Assembly: GCA_017619655.1 (NCBI GenBank)
Contig: JAFZRV010000008.1
Span: 62,001 to 126,000 of the forward strand
Origin: Bacteroidales bacterium
GTDB taxonomy: Bacteria; Bacteroidota; Bacteroidia; Bacteroidales; UBA932
Direction of reading: 5' to 3'
Length of the DNA stretch: 64,000 bases
Within the stretch, counting starts at the first letter, position 1. Every line of letters starts with the position of its first letter. Below the pieces are notes generated by a model that saw nothing but the letters and a program-made list of their open reading frames with translations, was not told the origin of the DNA and ran no database searches. The position numbers were made by a program, and so were the translations under genes. This document shows positions 28,540-37,106 of the stretch, one piece after another.

Positions 28540-28558
28540 CCAAAATATATAGCAATTT

Positions 28559-29536
28559 ATGGCAAAGCATAGCGTCCTCATCCTTTTCTTTCTGCTGCTG
28601 AGCACTTTCCGTCTTTCAGCACAGGAACCCGACACGTCCTATTTCTCCCATCCCGAAATGAATGAAGTCAACGATGAGGGCGACACGACGATGATGCTGG
28701 CCAGGGCCATCGACACCCTTCCCACCCTGGACAAATACATGAAGATCGTCCTCTACGACGACCATACCTGGGACTACATCGAGCTGGAGCGTCCCGACAT
28801 CGACACGACCGGCCTCTTCGACGACTGGAACATCGAGTCGATCCACGCCTACCGCGACGTGAAGATCTCCGACCTGCCGGAGGAAGTCGACCTGCTGCTG
28901 TGCGACTCCACCCACCATTTCGTCGCGCCCTACGTGGGCCGTCGCAGTTCCACCTTCAAGTTCCGCAAGGGCCGTCCGCACAACGGCATCGACATCCCGC
29001 TGCGCGTCGGCGACACCATCCGCAGCCCCTTCGACGGGGTGGTGCGCTATGTGGGCGGCGGCAAGGCCACGGGCGGTTACGGCAACCTGGTGGTGGTCCG
29101 GCACCCCAACGGCCTGGAGACCTACTACGGGCACCTTTCCCAGCGCCTGGTGGTGGAGAACGACCTCGTGGCGGCCGGCGACCCGATCGGCCTGGGCGGC
29201 AGCACCGGCCGCAGCACCGGCCCGCACCTCCACATGGAGACCCGCTACATGGGCAAGCCTTTCGATCCCGAGCGCGTCATCAATTTCGACAACGGCACGC
29301 TCCGCGACACGCTGCTGACCCTCAAGCGCCACTATTTCAACGTGGGTTCGCACTACGGCATGACCGACGCGCAGTCGAAAGCCGCGACCGACGCCGTGTA
29401 CTATAAAGTGAAGAAGGGCGACACGCTGGGCAAGATCGCGCAGAAGAACGGCACGACCGTCAGCGCCATCTGCAAGCTCAACGGCATCAGTTCCAAGAAA
29501 GTGCTGCAGATCGGCCAGCGCCTCCGCGTCCGCTGA
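28559..29536 (+). CDS. Secreted M23 peptidoglycan endopeptidase with C-terminal LysM
   Basis: The 325-residue protein has a signal peptide ending near RLSAQ. The M23 (LytM) domain at about 135-240 carries zinc motifs HNGID and HLHME with YYGHLSQ between them. A LysM domain at about 281-325 (VKKGDTLGKIAQKNG) anchors it to peptidoglycan. All metal ligands are present, so it is likely an active endopeptidase that cuts peptide crosslinks. It is followed by thrS, which has its own promoter box. Confidence 0.94.
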   Translation: MAKHSVLILFFLLLSTFRLSAQEPDTSYFSHPEMNEVNDEGDTTMMLARAIDTLPTLDKYMKIVLYDDHTWDYIELERPDIDTTGLFDDWNIESIHAYRDVKISDLPEEVDLLLCDSTHHFVAPYVGRRSSTFKFRKGRPHNGIDIPLRVGDTIRSPFDGVVRYVGGGKATGGYGNLVVVRHPNGLETYYGHLSQRLVVENDLVAAGDPIGLGGSTGRSTGPHLHMETRYMGKPFDPERVINFDNGTLRDTLLTLKRHYFNVGSHYGMTDAQSKAATDAVYYKVKKGDTLGKIAQKNGTTVSAICKLNGISSKKVLQIGQRLRVR

Positions 29537-29551
29537 TCCGCGCCAGATCCG

Positions 29552-29559
29552 TATATTTG
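29552..29559 (+). promoter_or_regulatory. -7 promoter box TATATTTG for thrS
   Basis: The box matches TAnnTTTG exactly and lies 35 nt upstream of the thrS ATG, in the only gap between the M23 gene and thrS. Confidence 0.65.
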
Positions 29560-29594
29560 CAAACTAAACTGACATCCATAAAAATCAATTTGTA

Positions 29595-31529
29595 ATGATT
29601 AAGATCACATTTCCTGACGGCAACGTCAAAGAGTTCGAGAAGGGGACGACGGCTTACCAGATCGCGTCGAGCATCAGCCCCCGGCTCGCCAACGATGTAT
29701 TGTGTGCATCGGTCGGCGATCAAGTCTACGATCTCGAACGCCCCATCCTCGAAGACGCGACGCTCAAACTCCACAAATGGGAAGACCGCGAGGCGAAAGC
29801 CACGTTCTGGCACTCTTCCAGCCACCTGATGGCCGAGGCGCTCGAAGCGCTGTATCCGGGCGTCAAGTTCGGCATCGGCCCCGCCATCGAGAACGGCTTC
29901 TACTACGACGTGGACCTGGGCGACCGGCAGCTGGTGGAAGCTGACCTCAAGAAAATCGAAGACAAGATGATCGAGCTGGCCCGCAGCGGCGAGCGTTTTG
30001 TCCGCACCGACGTCTCGAAGGCGGAGGCGCTCAAGAAATATACGGAAAAGGGAGACCAGTACAAGTGCGAACTGATCGGCGACCTGCAGGACGGCACCAT
30101 CACCTTCTACCAGAACGGTGCCTTCACCGACCTGTGCCGCGGACCGCACCTGCGCGACACCTCCGTCATCAAGGCGGTCAAGCTCCTCAACATCGCCGGC
30201 GCCTACTGGCGCGGCGACGAGCACAACAAGCAGCTCACCCGCATCTACGGCATCACCTTCCCCAAGAAGAGCATGCTCGACGAATACCTGGTGATGCTCG
30301 AGGAAGCCAAGAAGCGCGACCACCGCAAGCTCGGCAAGGAGATGGAACTCTTCACCTTCTCGCCGAAGGTGGGCATGGGCCTGCCGCTCTGGCTGCCCAA
30401 GGGCGCCGCGCTGCGCGAGCGCCTGGAGCAGTTCCTGCGCAAGGTCCAGAAGGAATACGGCTACCAGCAGGTGATCACCCCGCACATCGGCAACAAGGAA
30501 CTCTACATCACCTCCGGCCACTGGGCCAAATACGGCAAGGACTCGTTCCGTCCCATCACTACGCCGCAGGAAGGGGAGGAGTACCTGCTCAAGCCGATGA
30601 ACTGCCCGCACCACTGCGAGATCTACAAGTCCAAGCCGCGCTCGTACCGCGACCTGCCGCTGCGCTTCGCCGAATTCGGCACGGTCTACCGCTACGAGCA
30701 GAGCGGTGAGCTCCACGGCCTGACCCGCGTCCGCGGTTTCACGCAGGACGACGCCCACCTCTTCTGCCGCCCCGACCAGCTGAAGGAAGAATTCTGCAAG
30801 GTCATCGACATCGTGCTCTACATCTTCCGCACGCTGAAGTTCGACAAGTTCACCGCCCAGGTGTCCCTGCGCGACAAGGTGGACCGCAGCAAGTACATCG
30901 GCTCCGACGAGAACTGGGAGAAGGCAGAGGCCGCCATCATCGAGGCCGCCGCCGAGAAGGGCCTGCCTACCGTGATCGAGTATGGTGAGGCCGCGTTCTA
31001 CGGCCCGAAGCTCGACTTCATGGTGAAGGACGCCATCGGCCGCAGCTGGCAGCTGGGTACCATCCAGGTCGACTACAACCTGCCGGAGCGCTTCGAACTC
31101 GAGTACGTGGGCGCCGACGACAAGCGTCACCGTCCGGTGATGATCCACCGCGCCCCCTTCGGCTCGATGGAGCGTTTCGTGGCCGTGCTGCTCGAGCATA
31201 CGGGCGGAAAGCTTCCGCTCTGGCTCGCCCCCGACCAGGTGTCGATACTGCCTGTGAGTGAAAAATTTAACGATTTTGCAAAAAAAGTTTGCGATTTGTT
31301 GAATAATTCCGAAATTCGCGCCTCAATTGACGATCGTAACGTCACGATTGGCAAGAAGATCCGCGAGAATGAGCTCAAGCGGATGCCTTTCTTGCTGATT
31401 GTCGGTGAAAAAGAGCAGGCAACTGACACAGTATCAGTGCGTAAGCAGGGCGGGGAAGACAAAGGCGTGATGACGCTCGCCGATTTTACGGCATATATGA
31501 AGCAAGAAATTGCTGCCGAATTGAAATAA
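29595..31529 (+). CDS. thrS: Threonyl-tRNA synthetase
   Basis: The enzyme charges tRNA-Thr and edits mis-charged Ser-tRNA-Thr. The 644-residue product has the full set of domains: N-terminal TGS (1-60), editing domain ([11 protein letters not shown] ... about 70-230), class II core (about 245-540; [26 protein letters not shown]) and anticodon-binding domain (about 545-644). The last roughly 280 bp, encoding the anticodon-binding domain, are much richer in A and T than the rest of the gene, which suggests a recombined 3' end. It heads the thrS-infC-rpmI-rplT block. Confidence 0.98.
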   Translation: MIKITFPDGNVKEFEKGTTAYQIASSISPRLANDVLCASVGDQVYDLERPILEDATLKLHKWEDREAKATFWHSSSHLMAEALEALYPGVKFGIGPAIENGFYYDVDLGDRQLVEADLKKIEDKMIELARSGERFVRTDVSKAEALKKYTEKGDQYKCELIGDLQDGTITFYQNGAFTDLCRGPHLRDTSVIKAVKLLNIAGAYWRGDEHNKQLTRIYGITFPKKSMLDEYLVMLEEAKKRDHRKLGKEMELFTFSPKVGMGLPLWLPKGAALRERLEQFLRKVQKEYGYQQVITPHIGNKELYITSGHWAKYGKDSFRPITTPQEGEEYLLKPMNCPHHCEIYKSKPRSYRDLPLRFAEFGTVYRYEQSGELHGLTRVRGFTQDDAHLFCRPDQLKEEFCKVIDIVLYIFRTLKFDKFTAQVSLRDKVDRSKYIGSDENWEKAEAAIIEAAAEKGLPTVIEYGEAAFYGPKLDFMVKDAIGRSWQLGTIQVDYNLPERFELEYVGADDKRHRPVMIHRAPFGSMERFVAVLLEHTGGKLPLWLAPDQVSILPVSEKFNDFAKKVCDLLNNSEIRASIDDRNVTIGKKIRENELKRMPFLLIVGEKEQATDTVSVRKQGGEDKGVMTLADFTAYMKQEIAAELK

Positions 31530-31557
31530 GGTAACAACGCATACAAACTTTAATTAC

Positions 31558-31563
31558 AGGAGG
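31558..31563 (+). promoter_or_regulatory. Perfect Shine-Dalgarno AGGAGG that sets the infC start
   Basis: AGGAGG lies 8 nt upstream of an AUA codon at 31572. The other leaders I inspected here are A-rich without such a site, so it stands out. It decides the start of infC, since no ATG, GTG or TTG exists in frame between the upstream stop (31551) and the codon region for RINDAI. Confidence 0.8.
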
Positions 31564-31571
31564 ACCAGACC

Positions 31572-32171
31572 ATAGCAACGAACTACAGACCCCCGAAACC
31601 GAGACCGCAAGGCCCCCGCAAACCGGATCAGCGACTGCCGCAGAACCGGCATGACAAGGAGGACGGACTCAGAATCAACGATGCCATCACCGCACCGCGC
31701 GTCCGCGTGGTAGGCGACAATGTGCCCGAGCAGGGTATCTACCCGCTCTCGGAAGCATTGCGGATGGCGGAAGAACGGGAATTGGATCTGGTGGAGATCG
31801 CTCCTTCGTCCGATCCTCCCGTGTGCAAGATCCTCGACTACCAGAAGTACGTCTATCAACAGAAGAAGAAGGCGAAAGAGCAGAAGTCGAACGCTTCGAA
31901 GGTGGTCATCAAGGAGATCCGCTTCGGTCCGCAGACCGATGAACACGACTTCCAGTTCAAGCTCAACCATGCGAAGAGCTTCCTCCAGGAAGGTTCCAAG
32001 GTGAAAGCCTACGTGTTCTTCCGCGGCCGTTCCATCCTCTTCTCCGAACAGGGCGAGAAGCTGCTGCTGCGCTTCGCCCTCGAACTGGAGGAATACGGAA
32101 AGGCCGAGCAGATGCCGAAACTGGAAGGCAAGCGGATGATCATGATGCTCGCCCCGAACAAGAAGAAGTAA
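31572..32171 (+). CDS. infC: Translation initiation factor IF-3, predicted AUA start
   Basis: IF-3 keeps 30S subunits free and checks initiator codons. From AUA at 31572 the product is 199 residues: a basic, Pro-rich leader, then [45 protein letters not shown] and the C-terminal GRSILF and [12 protein letters not shown] start at the first GTG (31707) would remove RINDAI, which is conserved in the family. infC of many bacteria uses a rare start (AUU in E. coli) so that IF-3 represses itself; AUA behind a perfect Shine-Dalgarno fits that logic. Confidence 0.93.
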   Translation: MATNYRPPKPRPQGPRKPDQRLPQNRHDKEDGLRINDAITAPRVRVVGDNVPEQGIYPLSEALRMAEERELDLVEIAPSSDPPVCKILDYQKYVYQQKKKAKEQKSNASKVVIKEIRFGPQTDEHDFQFKLNHAKSFLQEGSKVKAYVFFRGRSILFSEQGEKLLLRFALELEEYGKAEQMPKLEGKRMIMMLAPNKKK

Positions 32172-32201
32172 ACTACACAACTTTTTTATAAACACAGTAT
32201 T

Positions 32202-32396
32202 ATGCCTAAATTGAAAACGAACACCGGTTCAAAGAAGCGTTTCACGCTCACCGGCTCGGGTAAAATCAAGAGGAAACACGCTTACCACAGCCACATCCTC
32301 ACCAAGAAGACGAAGAAGCAGAAGAGAAACCTCGCCCACGTGTCCTTGATCGACAAGGCCGACGTCGGTCGCGTAAAAGCTTTGTTAGTCAAGTAG
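32202..32396 (+). CDS. rpmI: 50S ribosomal protein bL35
   Basis: The 64-residue basic protein [20 protein letters not shown] has normal bL35 length and sequence. It lies 30 nt after infC and before rplT, the standard infC-rpmI-rplT order. The leader is A/T-rich without a Shine-Dalgarno site. Confidence 0.98.
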   Translation: MPKLKTNTGSKKRFTLTGSGKIKRKHAYHSHILTKKTKKQKRNLAHVSLIDKADVGRVKALLVK

Positions 32397-32475
32397 TTTT
32401 TTTATTGTTGAACCGGATGATCAGCCGAAAAGTCCCTGCGAGCCAGGGCGCTGACTTCCAAAAAACCAAAAGATT

Positions 32476-32820
32476 ATGCCTAGAAGTGTAAACAGTGTCG
32501 CATCGAGGGCACGCCGCAAGAAAGTCCTGAAAGAAACCCGCGGTAACTTCCTCGCCCGGAAAAACGTCTGGACCGTAGCGAAGAATACCTATGAGAAGGG
32601 TCTCACTTACGCGTACCGCGACCGCAAGACCAAGAAGCGCAATTTCCGCTCCCTTTGGATTACCCGCATCAACGCCGCCGCCCGTCAGCACGGAATGAAC
32701 TATTCCCAGTTCATGGGCAAGCTCGCACAGCAGAACGTGGGTCTGAACCGCAAGGTTCTCGCCGACCTGGCGATGAACAATCCGAAGGCTTTCGAAGCTA
32801 TCGTCAATTCGGTAAAATAG
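32476..32820 (+). CDS. rplT: 50S ribosomal protein bL20
   Basis: The 114-residue protein ([20 protein letters not shown], with [16 protein letters not shown] and [11 protein letters not shown]) is a full-length bL20. The 79-nt gap after rpmI contains no terminator or second gene. bL20 represses this operon in other bacteria; no matching leader structure could be recognised here. Confidence 0.98.
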   Translation: MPRSVNSVASRARRKKVLKETRGNFLARKNVWTVAKNTYEKGLTYAYRDRKTKKRNFRSLWITRINAAARQHGMNYSQFMGKLAQQNVGLNRKVLADLAMNNPKAFEAIVNSVK

Positions 32821-32829
32821 TTTCGTGCA

Positions 32830-34176
32830 TTGACTGTCAAGGGAACTGATAGGAAATCCTGGGTGCGGTTCGTCCTTTGGGCCGCACTTTATGTCGCGTG
32901 GATCGCGTGGCACGGAAACTGGTGGTGGCTCTTCGGGCTGCCCGTGATTTTCGAGTTCTGCGTGAGCCGCCGGCTCAAGGCCTGGATCGACCGGATGTCC
33001 GCGAAGAGCCACGCCGCCAAGGTGATTTCGGGATGGCTGGATGCCATCATCTTCGCCGTGGTCGTGGTGACTTTCATCAACATCTTCTTCTTCCAGGCGT
33101 TCAAGATTCCCTCTTCTTCCATGGAGAGTTCCCTCCTGACAGGTGACTATCTCTTCGTCAGCAAGACGGCCTACGGCCCGAAGCTGCCCCAGACACCGCT
33201 GTCCATGCCTTTTGTCCACAACACCATGCCTTTCTCCGGGAAAGAGAGCTACTCGACCGCCCTGCAGTTCAAGTATCGGCGGATCAAGGGCTTCGGCCAT
33301 GTCAAGCGCGACGATTACGTCGTGTTCTCGTTCCCGCACGGCGACACGGTGCTGTCGAAGGCGCCCGCCGAAGACTACTACACGCACGTGCGGCTGACTT
33401 CGCGCGACTACGCCATCAAGACCTACGGCCCGATCCGGGTCCGTCCGGTGGACAAGAAGGACCACTATGTGAAGCGTTGCGTGGCTGTTGCGGGCGATAC
33501 CCTGCGCGTCATCGACGGGCAGGTCTACGTCAACGGGCAGGCGCAGGAAAGCTGGCCGGGCATCCAGAACACCTACAAGGTGGTCACGGACGGCTCGCCG
33601 GTCAATCCGGTCCTGCTGCGCGACATGGGCTTCAACCTGGGCGAGATCTGGTACAGCCAGACGCTCCCCGGCTATCCGGCCCTGCCGCTGACCGACGAGA
33701 GAAAGGAGAAGTTCCAGGCTTTGGCCAACGTCGTGAGCATCGAACAGAACGTCGATATCTATCCGCCCGACTATCCCGACTCGGAGGAGATGCTGTTCCC
33801 CTTCGTGGCAACGGGTTGGACGCGCGACAATTACGGTCCGCTGTGGATTCCGGCAAAGGGGGAGTCCGTGGTGCTGACCGCCGACAATCTGCCGCTCTAC
33901 CGCCGCATCATCGAAGTCTATGAAGGCAACCGTTTTGAAGAACTGGGCGAAGGCCGCTACGCCATCAACGGCGAAGAGACCGACCGCTACACCTTCCAGA
34001 TGGACTACTACTTCATGATGGGCGACAACCGCCACAATTCGCTCGACTCGCGCTACTGGGGTTTCGTCCCCGAAGACCACATCGTGGGCAAGCCCCGGGT
34101 GATCTGGATGTCGACCGATGCGAACCAGAAGTTCCCCCGGAACATCCGCTGGCAGCGTTTGCTGAAGTTTTTGTAA
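32830..34176 (+). CDS. lepB: Signal peptidase I (S26)
   Basis: The enzyme removes signal peptides at the inner membrane. The 448-residue product has hydrophobic segments near residues 11-40 and 70-90, the catalytic Ser in PSSSMESSLLTGDY, the general-base Lys in YVKRCVAVAGDT, and the C-terminal GDNRHNSLDSRYWGFV box. The region between Lys and the last box is long, as in other Bacteroidota enzymes. The start is uncertain: TTG at 32830 gives the full N-terminus, while GTG at 32863 would still keep the first membrane helix. No Shine-Dalgarno is present. Confidence 0.95.
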   Translation: MTVKGTDRKSWVRFVLWAALYVAWIAWHGNWWWLFGLPVIFEFCVSRRLKAWIDRMSAKSHAAKVISGWLDAIIFAVVVVTFINIFFFQAFKIPSSSMESSLLTGDYLFVSKTAYGPKLPQTPLSMPFVHNTMPFSGKESYSTALQFKYRRIKGFGHVKRDDYVVFSFPHGDTVLSKAPAEDYYTHVRLTSRDYAIKTYGPIRVRPVDKKDHYVKRCVAVAGDTLRVIDGQVYVNGQAQESWPGIQNTYKVVTDGSPVNPVLLRDMGFNLGEIWYSQTLPGYPALPLTDERKEKFQALANVVSIEQNVDIYPPDYPDSEEMLFPFVATGWTRDNYGPLWIPAKGESVVLTADNLPLYRRIIEVYEGNRFEELGEGRYAINGEETDRYTFQMDYYFMMGDNRHNSLDSRYWGFVPEDHIVGKPRVIWMSTDANQKFPRNIRWQRLLKFL

Positions 34177-34261
34177 ATGAGTAATTTTATTTGGATTTTT
34201 GGAGAAAATTCAAGATATTTGCAGCCCCTTTGGAAAATAGAAAATAAAAAGATATAAGACA

Positions 34262-34504
34262 ATGGCACGAGTTTGTCAAGTTACCGGAAAGAAGAGAGTG
34301 ATCGGAAACAACGTTTCCCACTCCAAGAGACGTACTAAACGCGAATTCGCCCCCAACCTCAAGACCAAACGTTTCTGGCTCGAAGAGGAGCAGCGTTTCG
34401 TGACCCTGAAAGTGTCCTGCAAGGGTATGAAGACCATCTACAAGAACGGTCTGGCTGAAACCCTGAAGGAATCCCGTGAGAAAGGTTTGATCAACATCGT
34501 TTAA
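34262..34504 (+). CDS. rpmB: 50S ribosomal protein bL28
   Basis: The 80-residue protein MARVCQVTGKKRVIGNNVSH with SKRRTKREFAPN is a typical bL28. It starts the rpmB-rpmG-DUF4295 unit that is characteristic of Bacteroidota. The AT-rich leader has no Shine-Dalgarno. Confidence 0.98.
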   Translation: MARVCQVTGKKRVIGNNVSHSKRRTKREFAPNLKTKRFWLEEEQRFVTLKVSCKGMKTIYKNGLAETLKESREKGLINIV

Positions 34505-34516
34505 TTTTTTACTGAA

Positions 34517-34699
34517 ATGGCAAAGAAAGGTAACAGAGTTCAGGTCATCCTCGAATGCACCGAACAGAGAGAAAGCGGTGTTCCCGGCATCTCCCGGTAT
34601 ATCACGACCAAGAACAAGAAGAACACGAGCGAGCGTATGGAGCTCAAGAAGTACAATCCGTACCTCAAGCGCTACACCGTTCACAAAGAGATCAAGTAA
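34517..34699 (+). CDS. rpmG: 50S ribosomal protein bL33
   Basis: The 60-residue protein ([20 protein letters not shown], then [19 protein letters not shown]) is a full bL33. There are no zinc-binding CxxC pairs, so it is the zinc-free form. It lies 12 nt after rpmB. Confidence 0.98.
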   Translation: MAKKGNRVQVILECTEQRESGVPGISRYITTKNKKNTSERMELKKYNPYLKRYTVHKEIK

Positions 34700-34718
34700 C
34701 ATCTAACTTTATTATACC

Positions 34719-34877
34719 ATGGCAAAGAAAGCGGTCGCAACGTTCTCTGGCGACAAATCCCAGCTGAAAAATGTGGTGAAGTGCATCAAGATGGTCAAGT
34801 CTGAGCGCACGGGTGCCTACGCGTTCCAAGAGGAACTCGTTCCTACCGACGAAGTAGCCGACTACTTCAAGAAATAA
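34719..34877 (+). CDS. DUF4295 family small protein
   Basis: This 52-residue basic protein (MAKKAVATFSGDKSQLKNVV ... DEVADYFKK) follows rpmG by 19 nt, the conserved position of DUF4295 in Bacteroidota. The function is unknown; its place suggests a ribosome- or translation-linked role. A terminator follows 19 nt after the stop. In Bacteroides ftsY usually comes next, but not here. Confidence 0.9.
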   Translation: MAKKAVATFSGDKSQLKNVVKCIKMVKSERTGAYAFQEELVPTDEVADYFKK

Positions 34878-34896
34878 TAAAGTAGGTAATTGAATG

Positions 34897-34932
34897 AAAA
34901 AGAGAGGCGGTCGATGGATCGCCTCTCTTTTT
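34897..34932 (+). terminator. Intrinsic terminator of the rpmB-rpmG-DUF4295 unit
   Basis: AAAAAGAGAGGCG pairs with CGCCTCTCTTTTT across a short loop and ends in a T-run. The stem is GC-rich and long, and it is symmetrical enough to work in both directions. Confidence 0.85.
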
Positions 34933-34933
34933 A

Positions 34934-34985
34934 GCCCGCTTCTGCGGGCCGTCGCGAGCGACGCGGGGTTCGGGGCAGAGCCCCG
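34934..34985. repeat. Three tandem small hairpins (REP-like cluster)
   Basis: Directly after the terminator lie three perfect hairpins: GCCCGC/GCGGGC (34934-34949), GTCGC/GCGAC (34951-34962) and CGGGGC/GCCCCG (34971-34985). No coding signal is present. The cluster resembles an extragenic palindrome group but is unlike the GGGTGG/CCAGAG family. Confidence 0.6.
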
Positions 34986-35010
34986 AGACACAATTGCCAC
35001 GTCAGTGGCT

Positions 35011-35047
35011 CAAAAAAGAAAGGAGGCCGAGGCCTCCTTTCTTTTTG
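35011..35047. terminator. Symmetrical terminator after tRNA-Thr
   Basis: GAAAGGAGGCC and GGCCTCCTTTC pair around a 2-nt loop, flanked by A-run and T-run, so it can terminate from either side. The symmetry extends outward to 35005-35053, so GTGGCTC on the far side mirrors the 3' acceptor end of the tRNA. Confidence 0.85.
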
Positions 35048-35120
35048 AGCCACTTGGCAGACTTGAACTGCCGACCTGCGCGTTACGAATGCGCTGCTCT
35101 ACCGACTGAGCTAAAGTGGC
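35048..35120 (-). tRNA. tRNA-Thr (anticodon CGT)
   Basis: The 73-nt cloverleaf is complete: acceptor GCCACTT/AAGTGGC with discriminator T, D-arm GCTC/GAGC and T-arm GGCAG/CTGCC with loop TTCAAGT. The anticodon loop is TTCGTAA, giving CGT. The anticodon stem has an A-C mismatch at its loop-closing pair (31-39). CCA is not encoded. A promoter box lies 34 nt upstream and a terminator directly downstream, so it is a single-gene transcript. Confidence 0.95.
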
Positions 35121-35153
35121 TGATATTTGTACCCCGCGTTAAACTTGGGACTG

Positions 35154-35161
35154 CAAAAATA
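35154..35161 (-). promoter_or_regulatory. -7 promoter box TATTTTTG for tRNA-Thr
   Basis: A minus-strand match to TAnnTTTG, 33 nt upstream of the mature tRNA 5' end. Confidence 0.5.
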
Positions 35162-35205
35162 GTCAAAAGATGCAGATTGTAAAAATTATTTTCACAAAAA
35201 TTGCC

Positions 35206-35766
35206 ATGAAATACTTTTTGACCTTCGCAGCGGCGCTCGTGATGACTTTCACCGCCGTTGCCCAGCCTCCGCAGGGGCAAGGACCGCGCGGACGCGAATT
35301 CCCCAAGGATGGTCCGAAGTTCGAGCAACAGGATCCCGAGAAGATCGCGCAGGAGCAGACCGACCGGCTGAACGAGCTGGTAGGCTTGACGCCCAAGCAG
35401 TACAAAAAGATCTACAAGTTCAACAAGAAGCAGGCGCAGGAACGCCAGGACGCCATGGCGGACATGATGCCGCAGGGCCGTCCCGATGGTTTCCCCGGCG
35501 GTCCGGGCATGGGCGGCAGTCGGCCTGAGCGTCCGCCGATGGGCCAGGGTCGTCCTGACGGCATGGGTCCTGGTGGTCCGGGCGGCCCGCGCGGCGACGG
35601 TCAGTTCCGTCGCGGTCCCCGCAACGAGGAGATGCAGCAGCTGATGGAAGAGCAGAAGGAGAAGCGGGTGAAGCAGTATCGCAAGATTCTGACGGAGGAG
35701 CAGTTCCAGAAATGGGAAGCGGCCGAGACGGAGCGCGAATTCCGTCAGGCTGTCGAGAGGCCGTAA
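35206..35766 (+). CDS. Secreted Gly/Pro/Met-rich protein, Spy/LTXXQ-like by layout
   Basis: From ATG 35206 the product is 186 residues with signal peptide MKYFLTFAAALVMTFTAVAQ. Helical charged segments (about 35-85 and 150-186; TPKQYKKIYKFNKKQ, LTEEQFQKWE) flank a low-complexity middle rich in Gly, Pro, Arg and Met (about 90-145). The LT.EQ-type helices resemble periplasmic Spy/CpxP-like proteins of Bacteroidota (DUF4890-type), but this is by eye only. An in-frame ATG at 35170 is possible yet gives a worse signal peptide. Confidence 0.75.
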   Translation: MKYFLTFAAALVMTFTAVAQPPQGQGPRGREFPKDGPKFEQQDPEKIAQEQTDRLNELVGLTPKQYKKIYKFNKKQAQERQDAMADMMPQGRPDGFPGGPGMGGSRPERPPMGQGRPDGMGPGGPGGPRGDGQFRRGPRNEEMQQLMEEQKEKRVKQYRKILTEEQFQKWEAAETEREFRQAVERP

Positions 35767-35773
35767 AGCAGAA

Positions 35774-35860
35774 AGCGCATTTGCTCCGCTGCTCTGGTGC
35801 TTGTCTCGCTCCCGAAAAAAGGTCGCTGCGCCAAACACCACCCGCAGCTGCGCAAATGCT
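35774..35860 (-). repeat. Covarying palindromic repeat, copy B
   Basis: Inner arms TGGTGCTTG (35795-35803) and CAAACACCA (35832-35840) pair with one mismatch around a 28-nt loop. Outer arms GCATTTGC and GCAAATGC extend the symmetry to about 30 bp per side. On the minus strand the loop (GCGCAGCGACC then TTTTTTCGGGAGC) is nearly identical to copy E. It fills most of the gap between two converging genes. Confidence 0.85.
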
Positions 35861-35875
35861 ATAATACGACGGATT

Positions 35876-36727
35876 TTACTTCAGCCGGATAACACGTAAT
35901 CCGTTGTGAGACTTGATGCCGTTGGTGTACTGCACCAGCGGCGTCTTGTTTATCACCACTTTCTTATCCGTGTAAGAGGCGTGGATGAAGGTCAGCGTGT
36001 CGCCTTCCCAGTAGGCGTAGGCCACGTGGGCGATGTCGAGGCCCGGGGTCGCGCTGTTGAAGCCGACGATGTCGCCGGTCTTGATGTTCTTGATGCACTT
36101 CGGCAGGTCTGCCTTCGGGATGTACCAGTAGTCCCAGGTTTCAAGATTCTCCTCGACGGCACGGATCTTCTTCACGTTTTCAGGGCTGTCTTTCAGCTGC
36201 TTGTAAGAAGCAGGATGGGTAGACATGAAATGGAACTTCTGGTCGAGCGGGCTGCCGCCGCATTCGCGGCTGACTTCGTTGAAGATGCCCCGCATCGATC
36301 CCTGGATGATCCACTCGGACGTGTAGTGGATACGGGAGGTGTAGCCGTCCACCTTGCCGTCGCGGTAGCGCAGCTGCCGCAGGTTGTCCACATACTTTTC
36401 GAACGTGGGGTTCTCCTCTTTCGCCGTCAGCGACATGGCCAGGCACATTTCCACGAAGAGGATGCAGTCGGTCTCGCGCGTGTTGACCGTCAGGCGCTCC
36501 GGCTCCTGCTCCAGCGTACCGGCCACGTAGGGCGTGCCGAGGAAGTGTTTGGCGACCTTGATCACCAGCTCGCTCATCGGCCGGTCGCGGTCCGGGGCCA
36601 GCAGGGTCATCACTTCGTTGAAATTGTCCACGTCCTTCTGCGTGAAGCGCGCGTCCTTCTTCTCGAAGGCGGCGGCGCTGAAGACGAGCCCGAAAAGGGC
36701 GGCGAAAAATATGATGGTGCGTTTCAT
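35876..36727 (-). CDS. DUF1460 family secreted protein (NlpC/P60-like fold)
   Basis: The 283-residue protein has a signal peptide (MKRTIIFFAALFGLVFSAAA). The putative catalytic Cys lies in NTRETDCILFVE (about 85-96) after GTPYVAGTLE, and a His lies in DIAHVAYAY, the order expected for NlpC/P60-like cysteine peptidases and the DUF1460 family. A role in cutting peptidoglycan peptides is inferred. Its ATG is only 12 nt downstream of the RNase P RNA 3' stem on the same strand. Confidence 0.88.
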   Translation of the reverse strand: MKRTIIFFAALFGLVFSAAAFEKKDARFTQKDVDNFNEVMTLLAPDRDRPMSELVIKVAKHFLGTPYVAGTLEQEPERLTVNTRETDCILFVEMCLAMSLTAKEENPTFEKYVDNLRQLRYRDGKVDGYTSRIHYTSEWIIQGSMRGIFNEVSRECGGSPLDQKFHFMSTHPASYKQLKDSPENVKKIRAVEENLETWDYWYIPKADLPKCIKNIKTGDIVGFNSATPGLDIAHVAYAYWEGDTLTFIHASYTDKKVVINKTPLVQYTNGIKSHNGLRVIRLK

Positions 36728-36739
36728 AGTCAAAAAAAA

Positions 36740-37073
36740 GGCAAGCCGATAAGCCGAATTCTGTACCCTTGCGGGCTTCTGTCATTTATCTGATGCAGCC
36801 TACCCCTCGGCTCAGGCGAGCAGCCCTCAGGCGCCGATATATTTGGCCTTGCAGCCCTCCGGTGCGTACCCCGCGTACGTCGCCGCACGCGGTCGTGGGC
36901 TCTTGCCCCACGTTTTCACCCTTGCCGGCCCCGGAACAAGTCCGGGCCAAACCGGCGGTCGTTTTCTGTTACGCGCTCCATAAACTTTCGCCCATCTGTG
37001 CTTTCCACAGGGAGGTGCTCTGTGCTGTCCGGACTTTCCTCACCGCTTGCGCGGCGCGACAGAATGGCTTGCC
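36740..37073 (-). ncRNA. rnpB: RNase P RNA, bacterial class A
   Basis: The minus strand shows the RNase P hallmarks: GAGGAAAGTCCGGAC followed by CACAGAG near the 5' side, and AGATAAATGACAGAA then ACAGAATTCGGCTTA near the 3' side. P1 is formed by GGCAAGCC (37073 to 37066) and GGCTTGCC (36747 to 36740), followed by a T-run. A promoter box TATCTTTG at 37114-37107 suggests the primary transcript begins near 37100. This RNA explains the roughly 440-bp stretch without a protein gene. Confidence 0.97.
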
Positions 37074-37106
37074 TATACGCTATCGCCTGATGGCGATTTC
37101 GATTTG

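Noticed and set aside
31707-32171. infC starting at GTG 31707
   Set aside because: This would remove the conserved RINDAI segment and ignores the AGGAGG site placed before AUA 31572.
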